A stretch of DNA of 64,000 bases from a virus: positions 19,035-83,034 of the IMG/VR virus record IMGVR_UViG_3300025154_000068; one strand, 5' to 3'. This document shows positions 55,735-63,350 of this stretch, one piece after another. The notes under the pieces are model-generated. The model saw nothing but the letters and a program-made list of their open reading frames with translations, did no database searches and had not been told where the DNA came from. Positions within the stretch are counted from its first letter, which is position 1; each line of letters starts with the position of its first letter. The position numbers and the translations under genes were made by a program.

Positions 55735-57252
55735 TCAGCCTTCTGTTCCTGCACTGGCCGCAACGACAGCCTTGGCAGCCTCAAGAATCGACTTGCCATC
55801 GACCACCGCCGACAAGAGAGCGCGCCCGTAGAAGAGCGCAAACTGCTCGACCATGTCGCCGTTTCGATCCATACGAAGCAGTCCTTGCCCTCGGTTGTCC
55901 AATGGGTGAACGGCGTGCCACGAGCCGACCAACGCAAGAACAACCTGCACGAGTCCCATATCGTTCTGAGCGTCGAGAATCCCTTGAATGGCTGGGTGCG
56001 ACTTGTTGACGAGAACGGACCCGCCGAGTTCGTAGTGCCCGATGCGCTCGTCGTTGGGCCATTCGATCAGTTCGATGCGAACGTTCCCGCGAAGTCCCTT
56101 CGTGAACGTGTGACCGGGCTGCGTCTGTTTTGCATTCTTGTGCTTGGCACCGTCTCCAGTGGGCCGCTTGGTCCCGTGTGTGCTGCCCTTGTCTCGCTTT
56201 GCCTTGGTGTTCGGCGGGGCAAGTACATTGTTCACGAACGACTCAGCCCGATTCAGGAGCGCTGCCGATTCGAGTTGCTGCGTCCTGCATTCAGCCCGTT
56301 CAAGAACCGACTTGCAAGCGTCGAACACAGCTCCGTACAACGCGTTCTCGTCCTTGGCGACACCGTCCTTGTTCTTGTTCAGCGTCCACTCTCGACTGAG
56401 CCTCACGGAACCAGAAATGCGGCGGACGCCATACGGGGCACAACCTCGACTCGACGCCGCTTGGATGACGCGGAACCCGTGAAAGTAGGTGATGCCTGGC
56501 CGTTCGTTGGGAACGCCGTCTGCGACGATGCCAACGCAGACTTGAGCGCGCTTGCCGTTGACATCGATCGTTTCGTTGACGTACCCCGGCTCGAGTTCCG
56601 GTCTGTGCCACTGCGTCAGAGGGGTTGGGAGCTGCCCACGCCTTCCGTTGACCAACACGATCTGCTTGCCATCGTTGATCGCTGGTGTGTAGATGTACCC
56701 GAGCAATTCGAGCAACTTGTCCCACTCTTTGCCTTCCGGAACGCGGCGAATCACCGGTTTGACCATAACGTGCGTTCCGATGTCTCCAGGCGCCGACGGC
56801 TTGTCTGGCCGGAGAATGTCCGAAGCCTTGACGGTCCAAGAACTGGACTTGCACAAGTCTGCCCATCTGAGGTTGAGGCGTCTGACCACACCCCCATGTA
56901 CGCTCTTGACAGATGCGCAAGAATCGACGCCGCCGAGCCAAAGCATCGCATCCTTTGCGCCAATACCGTAACGGCCGAGAATGTTCCGCTTCTTATCGTG
57001 CGGCTCATGGCTGCCGAAGCGCACAAGCGGCACGAGAGACTTGCACCCTTCGCCGTTGTCGGACACGAGGATGTGTTGCGCTCCGTCCTTGCGAGGCTTC
57101 CCAAATTCGATCGTGACCGTCGTTGCGCCAGCGTCGAGAGAATTGTCAATCATCTCGCACAGTGCCTTGCTGTAGGTGAGACTTTGCGTCGCAAGGCTCT
57201 GAATCAGATGGGTGCTAGGACTGATATCAAGCGTTTCCAACTCGTCGCTCAT
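55735..57252 (-). CDS. GHKL (MORC/MutL/Hsp90-type) ATPase (505 aa)
   Basis: The start is ATG at 57252, overlapping the ParB-like gene by 26 bases. The Bergerat ATP-binding motifs are clear: ALCEMIDNSLDAGA (N-box), LVSDNGEGC and GRYGIGAKDAMLWLG. A later S5-like domain follows (GKQIVLVNGRRGQLPTPLTQ). The layout agrees with phage para-MORC/MutL-like ATPases that clamp DNA. It sits next to a ParB-like protein, suggesting a joint DNA-handling or anti-defence function. Confidence 0.8.
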   Translation of the reverse strand: MSDELETLDISPSTHLIQSLATQSLTYSKALCEMIDNSLDAGATTVTIEFGKPRKDGAQHILVSDNGEGCKSLVPLVRFGSHEPHDKKRNILGRYGIGAKDAMLWLGGVDSCASVKSVHGGVVRRLNLRWADLCKSSSWTVKASDILRPDKPSAPGDIGTHVMVKPVIRRVPEGKEWDKLLELLGYIYTPAINDGKQIVLVNGRRGQLPTPLTQWHRPELEPGYVNETIDVNGKRAQVCVGIVADGVPNERPGITYFHGFRVIQAASSRGCAPYGVRRISGSVRLSREWTLNKNKDGVAKDENALYGAVFDACKSVLERAECRTQQLESAALLNRAESFVNNVLAPPNTKAKRDKGSTHGTKRPTGDGAKHKNAKQTQPGHTFTKGLRGNVRIELIEWPNDERIGHYELGGSVLVNKSHPAIQGILDAQNDMGLVQVVLALVGSWHAVHPLDNRGQGLLRMDRNGDMVEQFALFYGRALLSAVVDGKSILEAAKAVVAASAGTEG

Positions 57253-58063
57253 TGCACATGTTCTCCAATCGTGTGGCCCATCCGCCAACCATTGCTTCCA
57301 GTTCATCAAGTTGCGACAGCGGGAAGTCGGCCAGCGTCTTTCGAATGCAGTCGTCGACTTCCCAGATCAGCCGCATCGACTTTGCGATGTCGGTTTCCTC
57401 TTCGTCCTCTTCGTCATCGGCAGGGGGCTCTTCGATGACTTCCTCATCGTCTTCCACCAGCGCCAGCTTGGGGCGCTTCTCGCTGGCAGGCTCGGTCGCT
57501 TCGACCGGCTCTGTCTCCGGCTCCGCTTCGCTCGGCTCCGGTGCAGGCTTGCGCGACTTGGGCTTGCGCTTGGCGGGGTATTCCCGCCCGTCGCTCGTGG
57601 TGCGGGTGGGCTCCGTTGGGCATTGCGGAAGTTCCGCAATGATTGACTTGCGCACTGATGCGACGGTCTTGTCCGACACGCCGCACTGCGTAGCAATCCA
57701 GCGGTCGGAACGGTGGGACCATTCCTCATCGGTCAACAGGACAGTGACCGCGCGGCGCATGTCAGCCCGTGTGCGCTTGAGTCCGTGCGCCGCGTTGGCC
57801 CCTACCGAAAACAGGATAGCGTCACGACGAGTCCCCTGCCGGACGTCCACCTGTATCGACTTCTTGCCGACGGACACCGCAGCATCAACACGATGGAAGC
57901 CATCAGCAAGCCAATGGTCCGTCCCATCGTGGAAGACGACGACGGGTGGGAACGTCGCATTGCCGCGCATCGCCTCCGCGTACTCCGCGACTGTTTCTTC
58001 GTCGCGTGACTCGCGTGTTTGCGTTCCGCCGTCGAGGCGAATCTTCGCAATGGACAGTTGCAT
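57227..58063 (-). CDS. ParB/Srx-like nuclease-domain protein (278 aa)
   Basis: The product starts MQLSIAKIRLDGGTQTRESR and shows the ParB-Srx fold: VAEYAEAMRGNATFPPVVVF, DHWLADGFHRVDAAVSVGKK with the GxHR box, then an HTH (DRWIATQCGVSDKTVASVRK). A long Lys/Pro/Glu-rich linker leads to a C-terminal helix. It may bind DNA and CTP/ATP as ParB-type regulators do. It lies behind the XRE gene in the leftward early operon. Confidence 0.8.
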   Translation of the reverse strand: MQLSIAKIRLDGGTQTRESRDEETVAEYAEAMRGNATFPPVVVFHDGTDHWLADGFHRVDAAVSVGKKSIQVDVRQGTRRDAILFSVGANAAHGLKRTRADMRRAVTVLLTDEEWSHRSDRWIATQCGVSDKTVASVRKSIIAELPQCPTEPTRTTSDGREYPAKRKPKSRKPAPEPSEAEPETEPVEATEPASEKRPKLALVEDDEEVIEEPPADDEEDEEETDIAKSMRLIWEVDDCIRKTLADFPLSQLDELEAMVGGWATRLENMCNERRVGNA

Positions 58064-58064
58064 C

Positions 58065-58373
58065 TCAGCCCTCCGTCCCGCTCTTCGCCTTCTCGCAGTC
58101 GCACCGGTGGAAGGTGCCCGTGTCGTCGGGTTTGGCAGCCACCGCAATCTGATCGATGCGCGCCTGCTCTTCCTCGGTCCGCCACCACTCGCGAGGGATG
58201 CTCAGGACCAAGGCGAGAATGTCGCGCTGTTCCGTGTCCGGTCGACTATCCCCGCTCAGCCAAGCGGACACCGACGGTTGTTTCACCCCAACCAAATCGG
58301 CCAAACCGCCCTGCGACAACTCGAGGGCCCTCATATGGTCTTGCAAAGCCTCTCGGCCCTTCGTGTTCACCAT
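58065..58373 (-). CDS. XRE-family HTH regulator (102 aa)
   Basis: The product starts MVNTKGREALQDHMRALELS. The helix-turn-helix is GGLADLVGVKQPSVSAWLSG. A C-terminal segment with FHRCDCEKAKSG may bind a metal. It is the first gene of the leftward early operon, and its promoter contains the operators described next. It is probably the Cro-like partner of the divergent regulator at 58469, though the roles could be reversed. Confidence 0.75.
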   Translation of the reverse strand: MVNTKGREALQDHMRALELSQGGLADLVGVKQPSVSAWLSGDSRPDTEQRDILALVLSIPREWWRTEEEQARIDQIAVAAKPDDTGTFHRCDCEKAKSGTEG

Positions 58374-58378
58374 GGCCC

Positions 58379-58443
58379 ATAGGTATAGGGATAGCTATGC
58401 CAGAGTCAAGAGCAAATCGTGTCTCGAACATAACCTTCCCTAT
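58379..58443. promoter_or_regulatory. Switch region: leftward promoter with ATAG-N6-CTAT operators
   Basis: On the minus strand TTGACT (58409-58404) and TATACC (58387-58382) are 16 bases apart. An operator ATAGGGATAGCTAT at 58385-58398 overlaps the -10 box. A second one with a single mismatch, ATAACCTTCCCTAT, lies at 58430-58443 toward the divergent gene. The same dyad is found in the promoter at 60144-60188. Confidence 0.7.
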
Positions 58444-58468
58444 CGGCACTCGTTCTACCATCAGGTCC

Positions 58469-59005
58469 ATGGCGGACTTGGCGCATGACGAAAACGAGCG
58501 GCTCCGGGATGCGATGCGCTTGGCGAAGGACGAGTTGTTCGGCGGAAACGTCACCAGCATGGCCAAGGCTATCGGCCGGTCGCAGCCGTCGATTTCGGAC
58601 TTCCTGAACGGCGTGGGCGGCGCGAGCCTCGAGACCGCCCGCCGGTTCGCCAAGGTGACGGGGCAGCCGCTCTGGAAGATTCTCGGCGCTGAGACCTCGA
58701 CGGTGCCAACGCGCCCAGTTCGAGACAGTCTTCACTTCCTTCCAGACACGATTCACCTCGACGAGTCCGAGCGTGCACACGTGGTCGCCGCGATGACGCG
58801 CGGAGTCTCCGAGGGCACCGTACTGGATGTGGTGTCGACGCTCGCGAGCGGAGCGGAGCGGCCTACGCCAGAGGAGCTCTACCAGATGCTTCGAGGGACG
58901 CAGCAGCTCAAGCGCGGCGCGGCAGTTGGCGCCACCATGGAAGAGGAAACGCTTCCGTCTGTTGAATCGGTCAAGCGTGGCCCAAAGCGGAAGGGGGCTC
59001 GATGA
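58469..59005 (+). CDS. XRE-family regulator, candidate prophage repressor (178 aa)
   Basis: The ATG at 58469 gives MADLAHDENERLRDAMRLAK. The helix-turn-helix is GNVTSMAKAIGRSQPSISDF with GASLETARRFAKVTGQPL as the third and fourth helices. The C-terminal domain (DESERAHVVAAMTRGVSEGT) is not a LexA-type peptidase, so cleavage-based induction is not expected; the ImmA-like peptidase nearby could instead act on it. An in-frame ATG at 58397 lies inside the operator and is less likely as start. Confidence 0.75.
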   Translation: MADLAHDENERLRDAMRLAKDELFGGNVTSMAKAIGRSQPSISDFLNGVGGASLETARRFAKVTGQPLWKILGAETSTVPTRPVRDSLHFLPDTIHLDESERAHVVAAMTRGVSEGTVLDVVSTLASGAERPTPEELYQMLRGTQQLKRGAAVGATMEEETLPSVESVKRGPKRKGAR

Positions 59006-59419
59006 CAGGCGAGGAGACGGACCTGTTCGTGGATCGCTCCGTTCGCGTGACAACCCATCGCATCGTGATCAACAGCACCACTTATGCGCTGGCCAACGTG
59101 ACGAGCGTGTCATCGTACGTCCAGCCAAGGCCACTCCTCATCGTTCTTTGGTCTGCTGCTGGCGCTCGCCGCCGGCTCTTGCATCTTGGTCGATTGCTCA
59201 AGCAGCCGGGTTATCGGATTCGTCGAGCTGTTCGTTGCGGTATTTTTGGTCGCGATGTACGTGAAGTGGCCCAGGTCGTACTGGGTTCGTATAGGCACAG
59301 CCGGCGCTGAGACCAATGCCGTGTCTGGACCGAGGGAATGGGTAGGGCGTCGTTCTGGCCATCAACACGGCCATCACCAGAAGGTGAGGCTACGCCACAG
59401 CTTCGTCGTCCAGCAGTAG
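59002..59419 (+). pseudogene. DUF6232-like membrane protein, split by a frameshift
   Basis: ATG at 59002 overlaps the repressor stop. The first frame reads RSVRVTTHRIVINSTTYALA, then NVTSVSSYVQPR, the N-terminal part of DUF6232-type proteins. About 50 codons in, the match moves to the +1 frame, with FFGLLLALAAGSCILVDC, a second hydrophobic helix, and YWVRIGTAGAETNAVSG. Neither frame alone gives the whole protein. It is a broken gene, a sequence error, or a programmed shift near 59140-59160. The second frame ends at 59419, overlapping the convergent peptidase gene. Confidence 0.6.
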
Positions 59420-60145
59420 CGCCACCCGCTGCCGATCGTCCGTGAGTCTTGCGCGTCGGACCCCTGGGCCGGCTACCCGACGCACGTCGCGGATTCGAGC
59501 CGTCGCCAGGCGTCGGATGTCTGACTCTGGCGGCAACGAGACCTCCGAGAGCGACCGCACGCGGACCAACTGTGGTGAGACGACGATGACGGCAGGAAGA
59601 GCCCCCGCTTCCCCGAGTCGAAGAGCCACCGCGGTCTGTGAGGCTTGGAACACTTCGGCCAGCCCGGCGATATCGTCCCCGAGTTCCCGCCTCGCGTCTC
59701 GTAGTGCTCGATGAGGGATGACGAGACACGCCGCGACGTAGTCCGCCTCGAGCTCCAGCAAGGGCGACCGTTCCTCCCGGTGATGGTCGAGGATGTGGTG
59801 CCCGAGTTCGTGAGCGATGGCGAAGCGCTCCTCGATGGGTGACAACCCGCGCCGAAGGTAGATGCGCACCTGCCCATCGAGCCTCGAAAGCGTGGCCGAT
59901 GCTCCGCGTGGCAGAGCTGAGGCTGGCACCCTTCGAACAGCGTCCGAGCCGAGCACCCGGCGCGCCACCATCAGCATCGACACGGCTGATGTTCCGTCGA
60001 CCCCAGCCGATCGGAGCGCATGTTCCGCGGCTCCCTCCAGGTTCGATTGGTCCACAGGCGAACGGTAGCTCCATTCCCGGAGCGCGTCTCGACGTATCGA
60101 TGTCGCACACGTAACCACCCGAATCAGAAAAACGACATGGGTCAT
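59390..60145 (-). CDS. ImmA/IrrE-type metallopeptidase (251 aa)
   Basis: The zinc motif is FAIAHELGHHILDHHREE with His112, Glu113 and His116, and a third ligand in LLELEADYVAACLVIP. This is the ImmA/IrrE family (COG2856), whose members cleave phage or ICE repressors to trigger induction. ATG 60145 lies within an operator, and a TTG at 60151 is also possible, so the start is unsure. It is convergent with the DUF6232 gene and divergent from the 60207 operon. It probably antagonises the XRE repressor at 58469. Confidence 0.82.
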   Translation of the reverse strand: MTHVVFLIRVVTCATSIRRDALREWSYRSPVDQSNLEGAAEHALRSAGVDGTSAVSMLMVARRVLGSDAVRRVPASALPRGASATLSRLDGQVRIYLRRGLSPIEERFAIAHELGHHILDHHREERSPLLELEADYVAACLVIPHRALRDARRELGDDIAGLAEVFQASQTAVALRLGEAGALPAVIVVSPQLVRVRSLSEVSLPPESDIRRLATARIRDVRRVAGPGVRRARLTDDRQRVALLLDDEAVA

Positions 60146-60188
60146 AGCCAAGCCTATTGACTCCGCACATAGGAATAGCTATATCTAT
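60144..60188. promoter_or_regulatory. Divergent promoter region with three ATAG-N6-CTAT operators
   Basis: TTGACT at 60157-60162 and TATATC at 60180-60185 are 17 bases apart and read rightward to the gene at 60207. Operators start at 60144 (ATAGCCAAGCCTAT), 60169 (ATAGGAATAGCTAT) and 60175 (ATAGCTATATCTAT); the last two overlap the -10 box. The 60169 site matches the one at 58385 in 13 of 14 bases. Confidence 0.72.
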
Positions 60189-60206
60189 CAAACCACGGAG
60201 GAACCC

Positions 60207-60419
60207 ATGCTCGACCAAACCGCCACCCTCGATTCCCTGGACTTCTCCTGCGAAGGCATGCGCCCCACTGAGAAGCGCACCGGGCGCCTGGCCCGCGCTG
60301 GCGAGAAGACCTTCCTGGTCCGCCTCCCCCGCGGCAAGGTCATCGGCAAGGCTCACACGGAGGCTCTCGCCGTGTCGCTGGCGGAGTCCGTGGGCGGAAC
60401 GGTCGAGGTGGCAGCGTGA
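60207..60419 (+). CDS. Small early protein (70 aa)
   Basis: ACGGAGG precedes the ATG. The product reads MLDQTATLDSLDFSCEGMRP, KTFLVRLPRGKVIGKAHTEA and LAVSLAESVGGTVEVAA. It is the first gene of the rightward early operon behind the operator-controlled promoter. No family is recognised. Confidence 0.65.
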   Translation: MLDQTATLDSLDFSCEGMRPTEKRTGRLARAGEKTFLVRLPRGKVIGKAHTEALAVSLAESVGGTVEVAA

Positions 60420-60640
60420 GCCCGCAGAAGGCAGTCGAGCGGCTGGCCGCCGTCGGCCTGGACGCCCACGTGACGGTCGGCCGCGTCTTCTCGTCGGACC
60501 GCGGCGTCCGATTCGAGGCCTGCGTGTACCGGCGCACCGAGGGGCGACTCGGCGCTCCGCTGGCGACTGGCTCGCATCCCACGAGCCGGGCGAAGGCGGT
60601 GGATGCCGCGGTGGCCGATATGGCGTGGTGGCAGTCGTGA
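60416..60640 (+). CDS. Small early protein (74 aa)
   Basis: GTG overlaps the previous stop (GTGA). The product reads VSPQKAVERLAAVGLDAHVT, FEACVYRRTEGRLGAPLATG and ends AVADMAWWQS. It is a small alpha/beta protein resembling other phage proteins that follow a short first gene. No function is known. Confidence 0.6.
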   Translation: MSPQKAVERLAAVGLDAHVTVGRVFSSDRGVRFEACVYRRTEGRLGAPLATGSHPTSRAKAVDAAVADMAWWQS

Positions 60641-60909
60641 GGCCCATCTGCTGTCAGTGTCATGACCTCGGCTGCCCAGCCTGCGGCATGGCCGTCCAGA
60701 ACCCCACGGTCGCGGCCTGGGAAGCGGCCCATGCCGAGCTCGAGACGGCGCTCCAGGGCGTCGCTGTCGGGCTGGCCTACGGCGAGACGTGGGCCCGCGT
60801 CACGGTCGGCGGCAGGCGGATTGCGATGGTCGAGGCGGTCGATGCCATCACCGCCATCCGCGAAGTCACCGCTCTGGTGCTTCGGTACGCGGCGGAGGAT
60901 GCAGCATGA
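60637..60909 (+). CDS. Zinc-finger-like early protein (90 aa)
   Basis: GTG at 60637 overlaps the previous stop. The N-terminus VRPICCQCHDLGCPACGMAV holds a CxxC...CxxC zinc-binding set. The rest is a helix-strand domain with RVTVGGRRIAMVEAVDAITA. No family is recognised. It is coupled to the DUF4942 gene by overlap. Confidence 0.6.
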   Translation: MRPICCQCHDLGCPACGMAVQNPTVAAWEAAHAELETALQGVAVGLAYGETWARVTVGGRRIAMVEAVDAITAIREVTALVLRYAAEDAA

Positions 60910-61709
60910 CCACCGACCTCGCCCGCCGGGCCACTGTCGTGGAACTCGTCCGCGTCTACCAGCAGGCCGTGGATGACATCCAAGCAGCGTTCCTCGTGAT
61001 CGATGCCGCGGAGAAGCGTCTGAGCACGGCGTTCACGTTCAACGGCGAGTACCGGCACATCAATATCCGTGACCGCCAATTCCACTGCATGAGCTTCGAC
61101 GACCCGACGTCAACGCTCGAAGCCCTCAAGCGGGACACGTGGAAGGCGTTCGTGGAGCGCCTTGAGATCCGGGCCATGCTCTCGGTGGCCAGGGCCAAGG
61201 AACTGGACACCCAGCTCGAGCGCGGTGAGCTACCCGAGATCACTGAGGCCAGCGTGTTCGCCTTCGCCCGGGGCTACGCCGAGCAGTTGGACACGATGCT
61301 GCGAGAGGCGGTGGAAGAGGTGTTCGACTTCCTGCGGCCCCGCGGGTCGCAGTACAAGACCAACACGGAGTTCGCGCTCGGCAAGAAGTGCATCCTCGAA
61401 TACAGGGTCGACTCGGACTGGCTCACATGCTTTCGCGTAAACCACTACCGAGAGGCGGAGTTGACCGCGCTTGAGAATGTGTTCAGCGCACTCGACGGCA
61501 AGGGTCAGGTCCACAAGAACCACAGGGCCGACATCGTCAACGCGATCAACGCCACGCGGCTTGATAGCGATGGGCGATGGTCGACCGACTACTTCGAAGG
61601 CCGATGCTTCCGCAATCGCAATCTGCATCTGTCCTTCAAACGTCCTGATCTGGTCGCCAGGCTGAACCGAATTGCTGGCGGCAAGCGCCTCGGGAAGGCG
61701 GCAGCATGA
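60906..61709 (+). CDS. DUF4942 protein (267 aa)
   Basis: The product reads MTTDLARRATVVELVRVYQQ, then HINIRDRQFHCMSFDDPTST, and at the C-terminus STDYFEGRCFRNRNLHLSFK followed by RPDLVARLNRIAGG. The 'YF...RCFRNRNLHL.FKRPDL...LN.I' end is the DUF4942 signature, common in mobile elements and anti-restriction islands. The activity is unknown. Confidence 0.8.
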   Translation: MTTDLARRATVVELVRVYQQAVDDIQAAFLVIDAAEKRLSTAFTFNGEYRHINIRDRQFHCMSFDDPTSTLEALKRDTWKAFVERLEIRAMLSVARAKELDTQLERGELPEITEASVFAFARGYAEQLDTMLREAVEEVFDFLRPRGSQYKTNTEFALGKKCILEYRVDSDWLTCFRVNHYREAELTALENVFSALDGKGQVHKNHRADIVNAINATRLDSDGRWSTDYFEGRCFRNRNLHLSFKRPDLVARLNRIAGGKRLGKAAA

Positions 61710-61945
61710 GCACCAAGCCAACGCGGTGTGTCCGCCTGACAATGAACCTGGTCATTCAGCTTGAGGCTGCGGTGGATTCGGTGCCCAGCGTCGACTTCGA
61801 CGCGCTGCAAGAGGCCGTACTTGAGGAGGTGGATTCGCAATGGGATGGCGTCGAGGCCATCCTGCCGGGTGCCAGGATGAAGGTGTCCTTGGCCTACCCC
61901 AAGTGTGAATTGCTTGTCATCGAGCACTCGTTGGGGGAGCCATGA
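61706..61945 (+). CDS. Small early protein (79 aa)
   Basis: ATGA overlap fixes the start. The product reads MSTKPTRCVRLTMNLVIQLE, FDALQEAVLEEVDSQWDGVE and VSLAYPKCELLVIEHSLG. It is an alpha/beta domain without recognised motif. Confidence 0.6.
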   Translation: MSTKPTRCVRLTMNLVIQLEAAVDSVPSVDFDALQEAVLEEVDSQWDGVEAILPGARMKVSLAYPKCELLVIEHSLGEP

Positions 61946-62175
61946 ATCCCATCTGCGTCTGCTCATGCGGCCGTGTCTACACCGCTCTTACGTGGGCTCT
62001 GCTCCCGCTCGCTGGCACGCAGGAGATGCCGTGGGCCGAGATATTGGAGCTTCGGACGTGCGTCTGCGGGTCAACTCGGGCGGTTACGATCCAGCCTGGC
62101 GAATGGGATGAGAGCGAGCTTGACCCGAGAGACCCGGACCTGGCGGTGCGGGCTTTGATGCGGAGGGTGGCGTGA
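61942..62175 (+). CDS. Zinc-ribbon-like early protein (77 aa)
   Basis: ATGA overlap fixes the start. MNPICVCSCGRVYTALTWAL and LRTCVCGSTRAVTIQPG supply paired CxCxC/CxC cysteines of a zinc ribbon. An acidic end follows. The role is unknown. Confidence 0.62.
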   Translation: MNPICVCSCGRVYTALTWALLPLAGTQEMPWAEILELRTCVCGSTRAVTIQPGEWDESELDPRDPDLAVRALMRRVA

Positions 62176-62585
62176 GCCTACACGTTTTCAAGAGCGAGTG
62201 TGATTGGGTCGTTGCCGAAAGCCCAGACGACGCGTGGGCGGCGTGGCGCGAGTTCACCGGGGAGAGTCGGGAGGACTACGAAGACGAGATCGAATTCGAG
62301 GCCGAACCCGACGACAATTTGCTCACGATCTGGAACGACGATACCGACTTCAACCACTGCGAGTGTAGGGCAAAGATCGAAGCCCACAAGGCGACCGTCG
62401 ACAAACAGGTAAAGGCTATTGAGGCACAGCCTGCGGTTGCTAGGGCGGTGCTGTGGGGGGTCGAGAAGTCTCCACCCGCTCACCCAAACGGGCACCTGGT
62501 GGGCTGCGACGTCGGCCAAGAGCGAAAGACATGCGGGCAGTGGGCCGCTGAAGGGCGTGGATTCCTGTGCTCCACGGAGTATTGA
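62172..62585 (+). CDS. Hypothetical early protein (137 aa)
   Basis: GTG overlaps the previous stop. The product reads VSLHVFKSECDWVVAESPDD, AWAAWREFTGESREDYEDEI and LLTIWNDDTDFNHCECRAKI. A central helix and a distal HLVGCDVGQERKTCGQWAAE follow. The first part resembles a small domain recurrent in phage accessory proteins. No function is known. Confidence 0.6.
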   Translation: MSLHVFKSECDWVVAESPDDAWAAWREFTGESREDYEDEIEFEAEPDDNLLTIWNDDTDFNHCECRAKIEAHKATVDKQVKAIEAQPAVARAVLWGVEKSPPAHPNGHLVGCDVGQERKTCGQWAAEGRGFLCSTEY

Positions 62586-62586
62586 C

Positions 62587-62694
62587 ATGAGCAAGAATAC
62601 GGTGCACGCAGGCTTCCGCCGCAAGCGGGACGCGGAAGCGTTCCTGCTCCGTCTGCCCGTTGAGGCTCGGGGGATACTTCGGAGGATGCCGTGA
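62587..62694 (+). CDS. Small hypothetical protein (35 aa)
   Basis: The ATG lies one base after the previous stop and the TGA overlaps the next GTG (GTGA). The product reads MSKNTVHAGFRRKRDAEAFL and ends EARGILRRMP. It is small and basic. Coupling on both sides is the evidence. Confidence 0.5.
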   Translation: MSKNTVHAGFRRKRDAEAFLLRLPVEARGILRRMP

Positions 62695-63083
62695 AAATTA
62701 TCCAAGTGACGCCCAGTTGGCACACCACGATTCAGCTTGGCGGAGGCTTGCCATCCGGGATTGCACCAGTGTTCTATCTGTCGGAAACGATCCTCGTGTC
62801 AGTCCGCGAGTTGCCAGATGGCACCAAAGCCTACCTGCCAAGGTTCGTTGCCCGCTTTGCGCTGTCGCACACCGAGGCTCACCAGGCGGTGCTCGACAAG
62901 CTTTGGACGTGGAACGATCGAGAATGGGGAGGAGAGGCCATCGAACTCCCGTCTCGGATTGCCGAACGTTGGATGATGGCATGGGTCAGTGACCTGCACA
63001 TCCTCAGTGCCCAGGGACTGTTGGAGTACCGATACTATACGTCGGTCACAGAGGGATGGCGTGCGGAGTCTTACCCGTCATGA
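62691..63083 (+). CDS. Hypothetical early protein (130 aa)
   Basis: GTG at 62691 overlaps the previous stop. The product reads VKIIQVTPSWHTTIQLGGGL, LVSVRELPDGTKAYLPRFVA and a helical middle with WTWNDREWGGEAIELPSRIA. It is an alpha/beta protein with no recognised domain. Confidence 0.6.
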   Translation: MKIIQVTPSWHTTIQLGGGLPSGIAPVFYLSETILVSVRELPDGTKAYLPRFVARFALSHTEAHQAVLDKLWTWNDREWGGEAIELPSRIAERWMMAWVSDLHILSAQGLLEYRYYTSVTEGWRAESYPS

Positions 63084-63337
63084 CCCGCGAAGAGTGGCTG
63101 ATGGCGCTGTCCTTCCTCGCCTCGTGCGAGGCAGACGCGGCGGCGCTCCGGGGCGAGTCGGAGCTTCAGCAGTACATGTTCGCGCTGTCGGATGAGGCGT
63201 CGAGCATGGCCGGCCCCGACCCGGACTCTGCATGGGAAGGCATGCGCCGATGGATCGAGTCTCGACCACCGCGTGCGACTGGGGTGCTCGACGGGTGTCC
63301 GCCCGTTCCTCAGACACACGCGGTGTTGGGGATTTGA
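63080..63337 (+). CDS. Hypothetical early protein (85 aa)
   Basis: ATGA overlap fixes the start. The product reads MTREEWLMALSFLASCEADA and ends VPQTHAVLGI. It is acidic and helical in the first half. No family is recognised. Confidence 0.58.
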   Translation: MTREEWLMALSFLASCEADAAALRGESELQQYMFALSDEASSMAGPDPDSAWEGMRRWIESRPPRATGVLDGCPPVPQTHAVLGI

Positions 63338-63350
63338 GAAGGAGGTATTT

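Noticed and set aside
53749-57438. Very long plus-strand ORF of 1229 codons
   Set aside because: It is the exact in-register reverse complement of a row of real minus-strand genes (GHKL ATPase and small genes) and has no domain of its own. High GC at third positions keeps this frame open.
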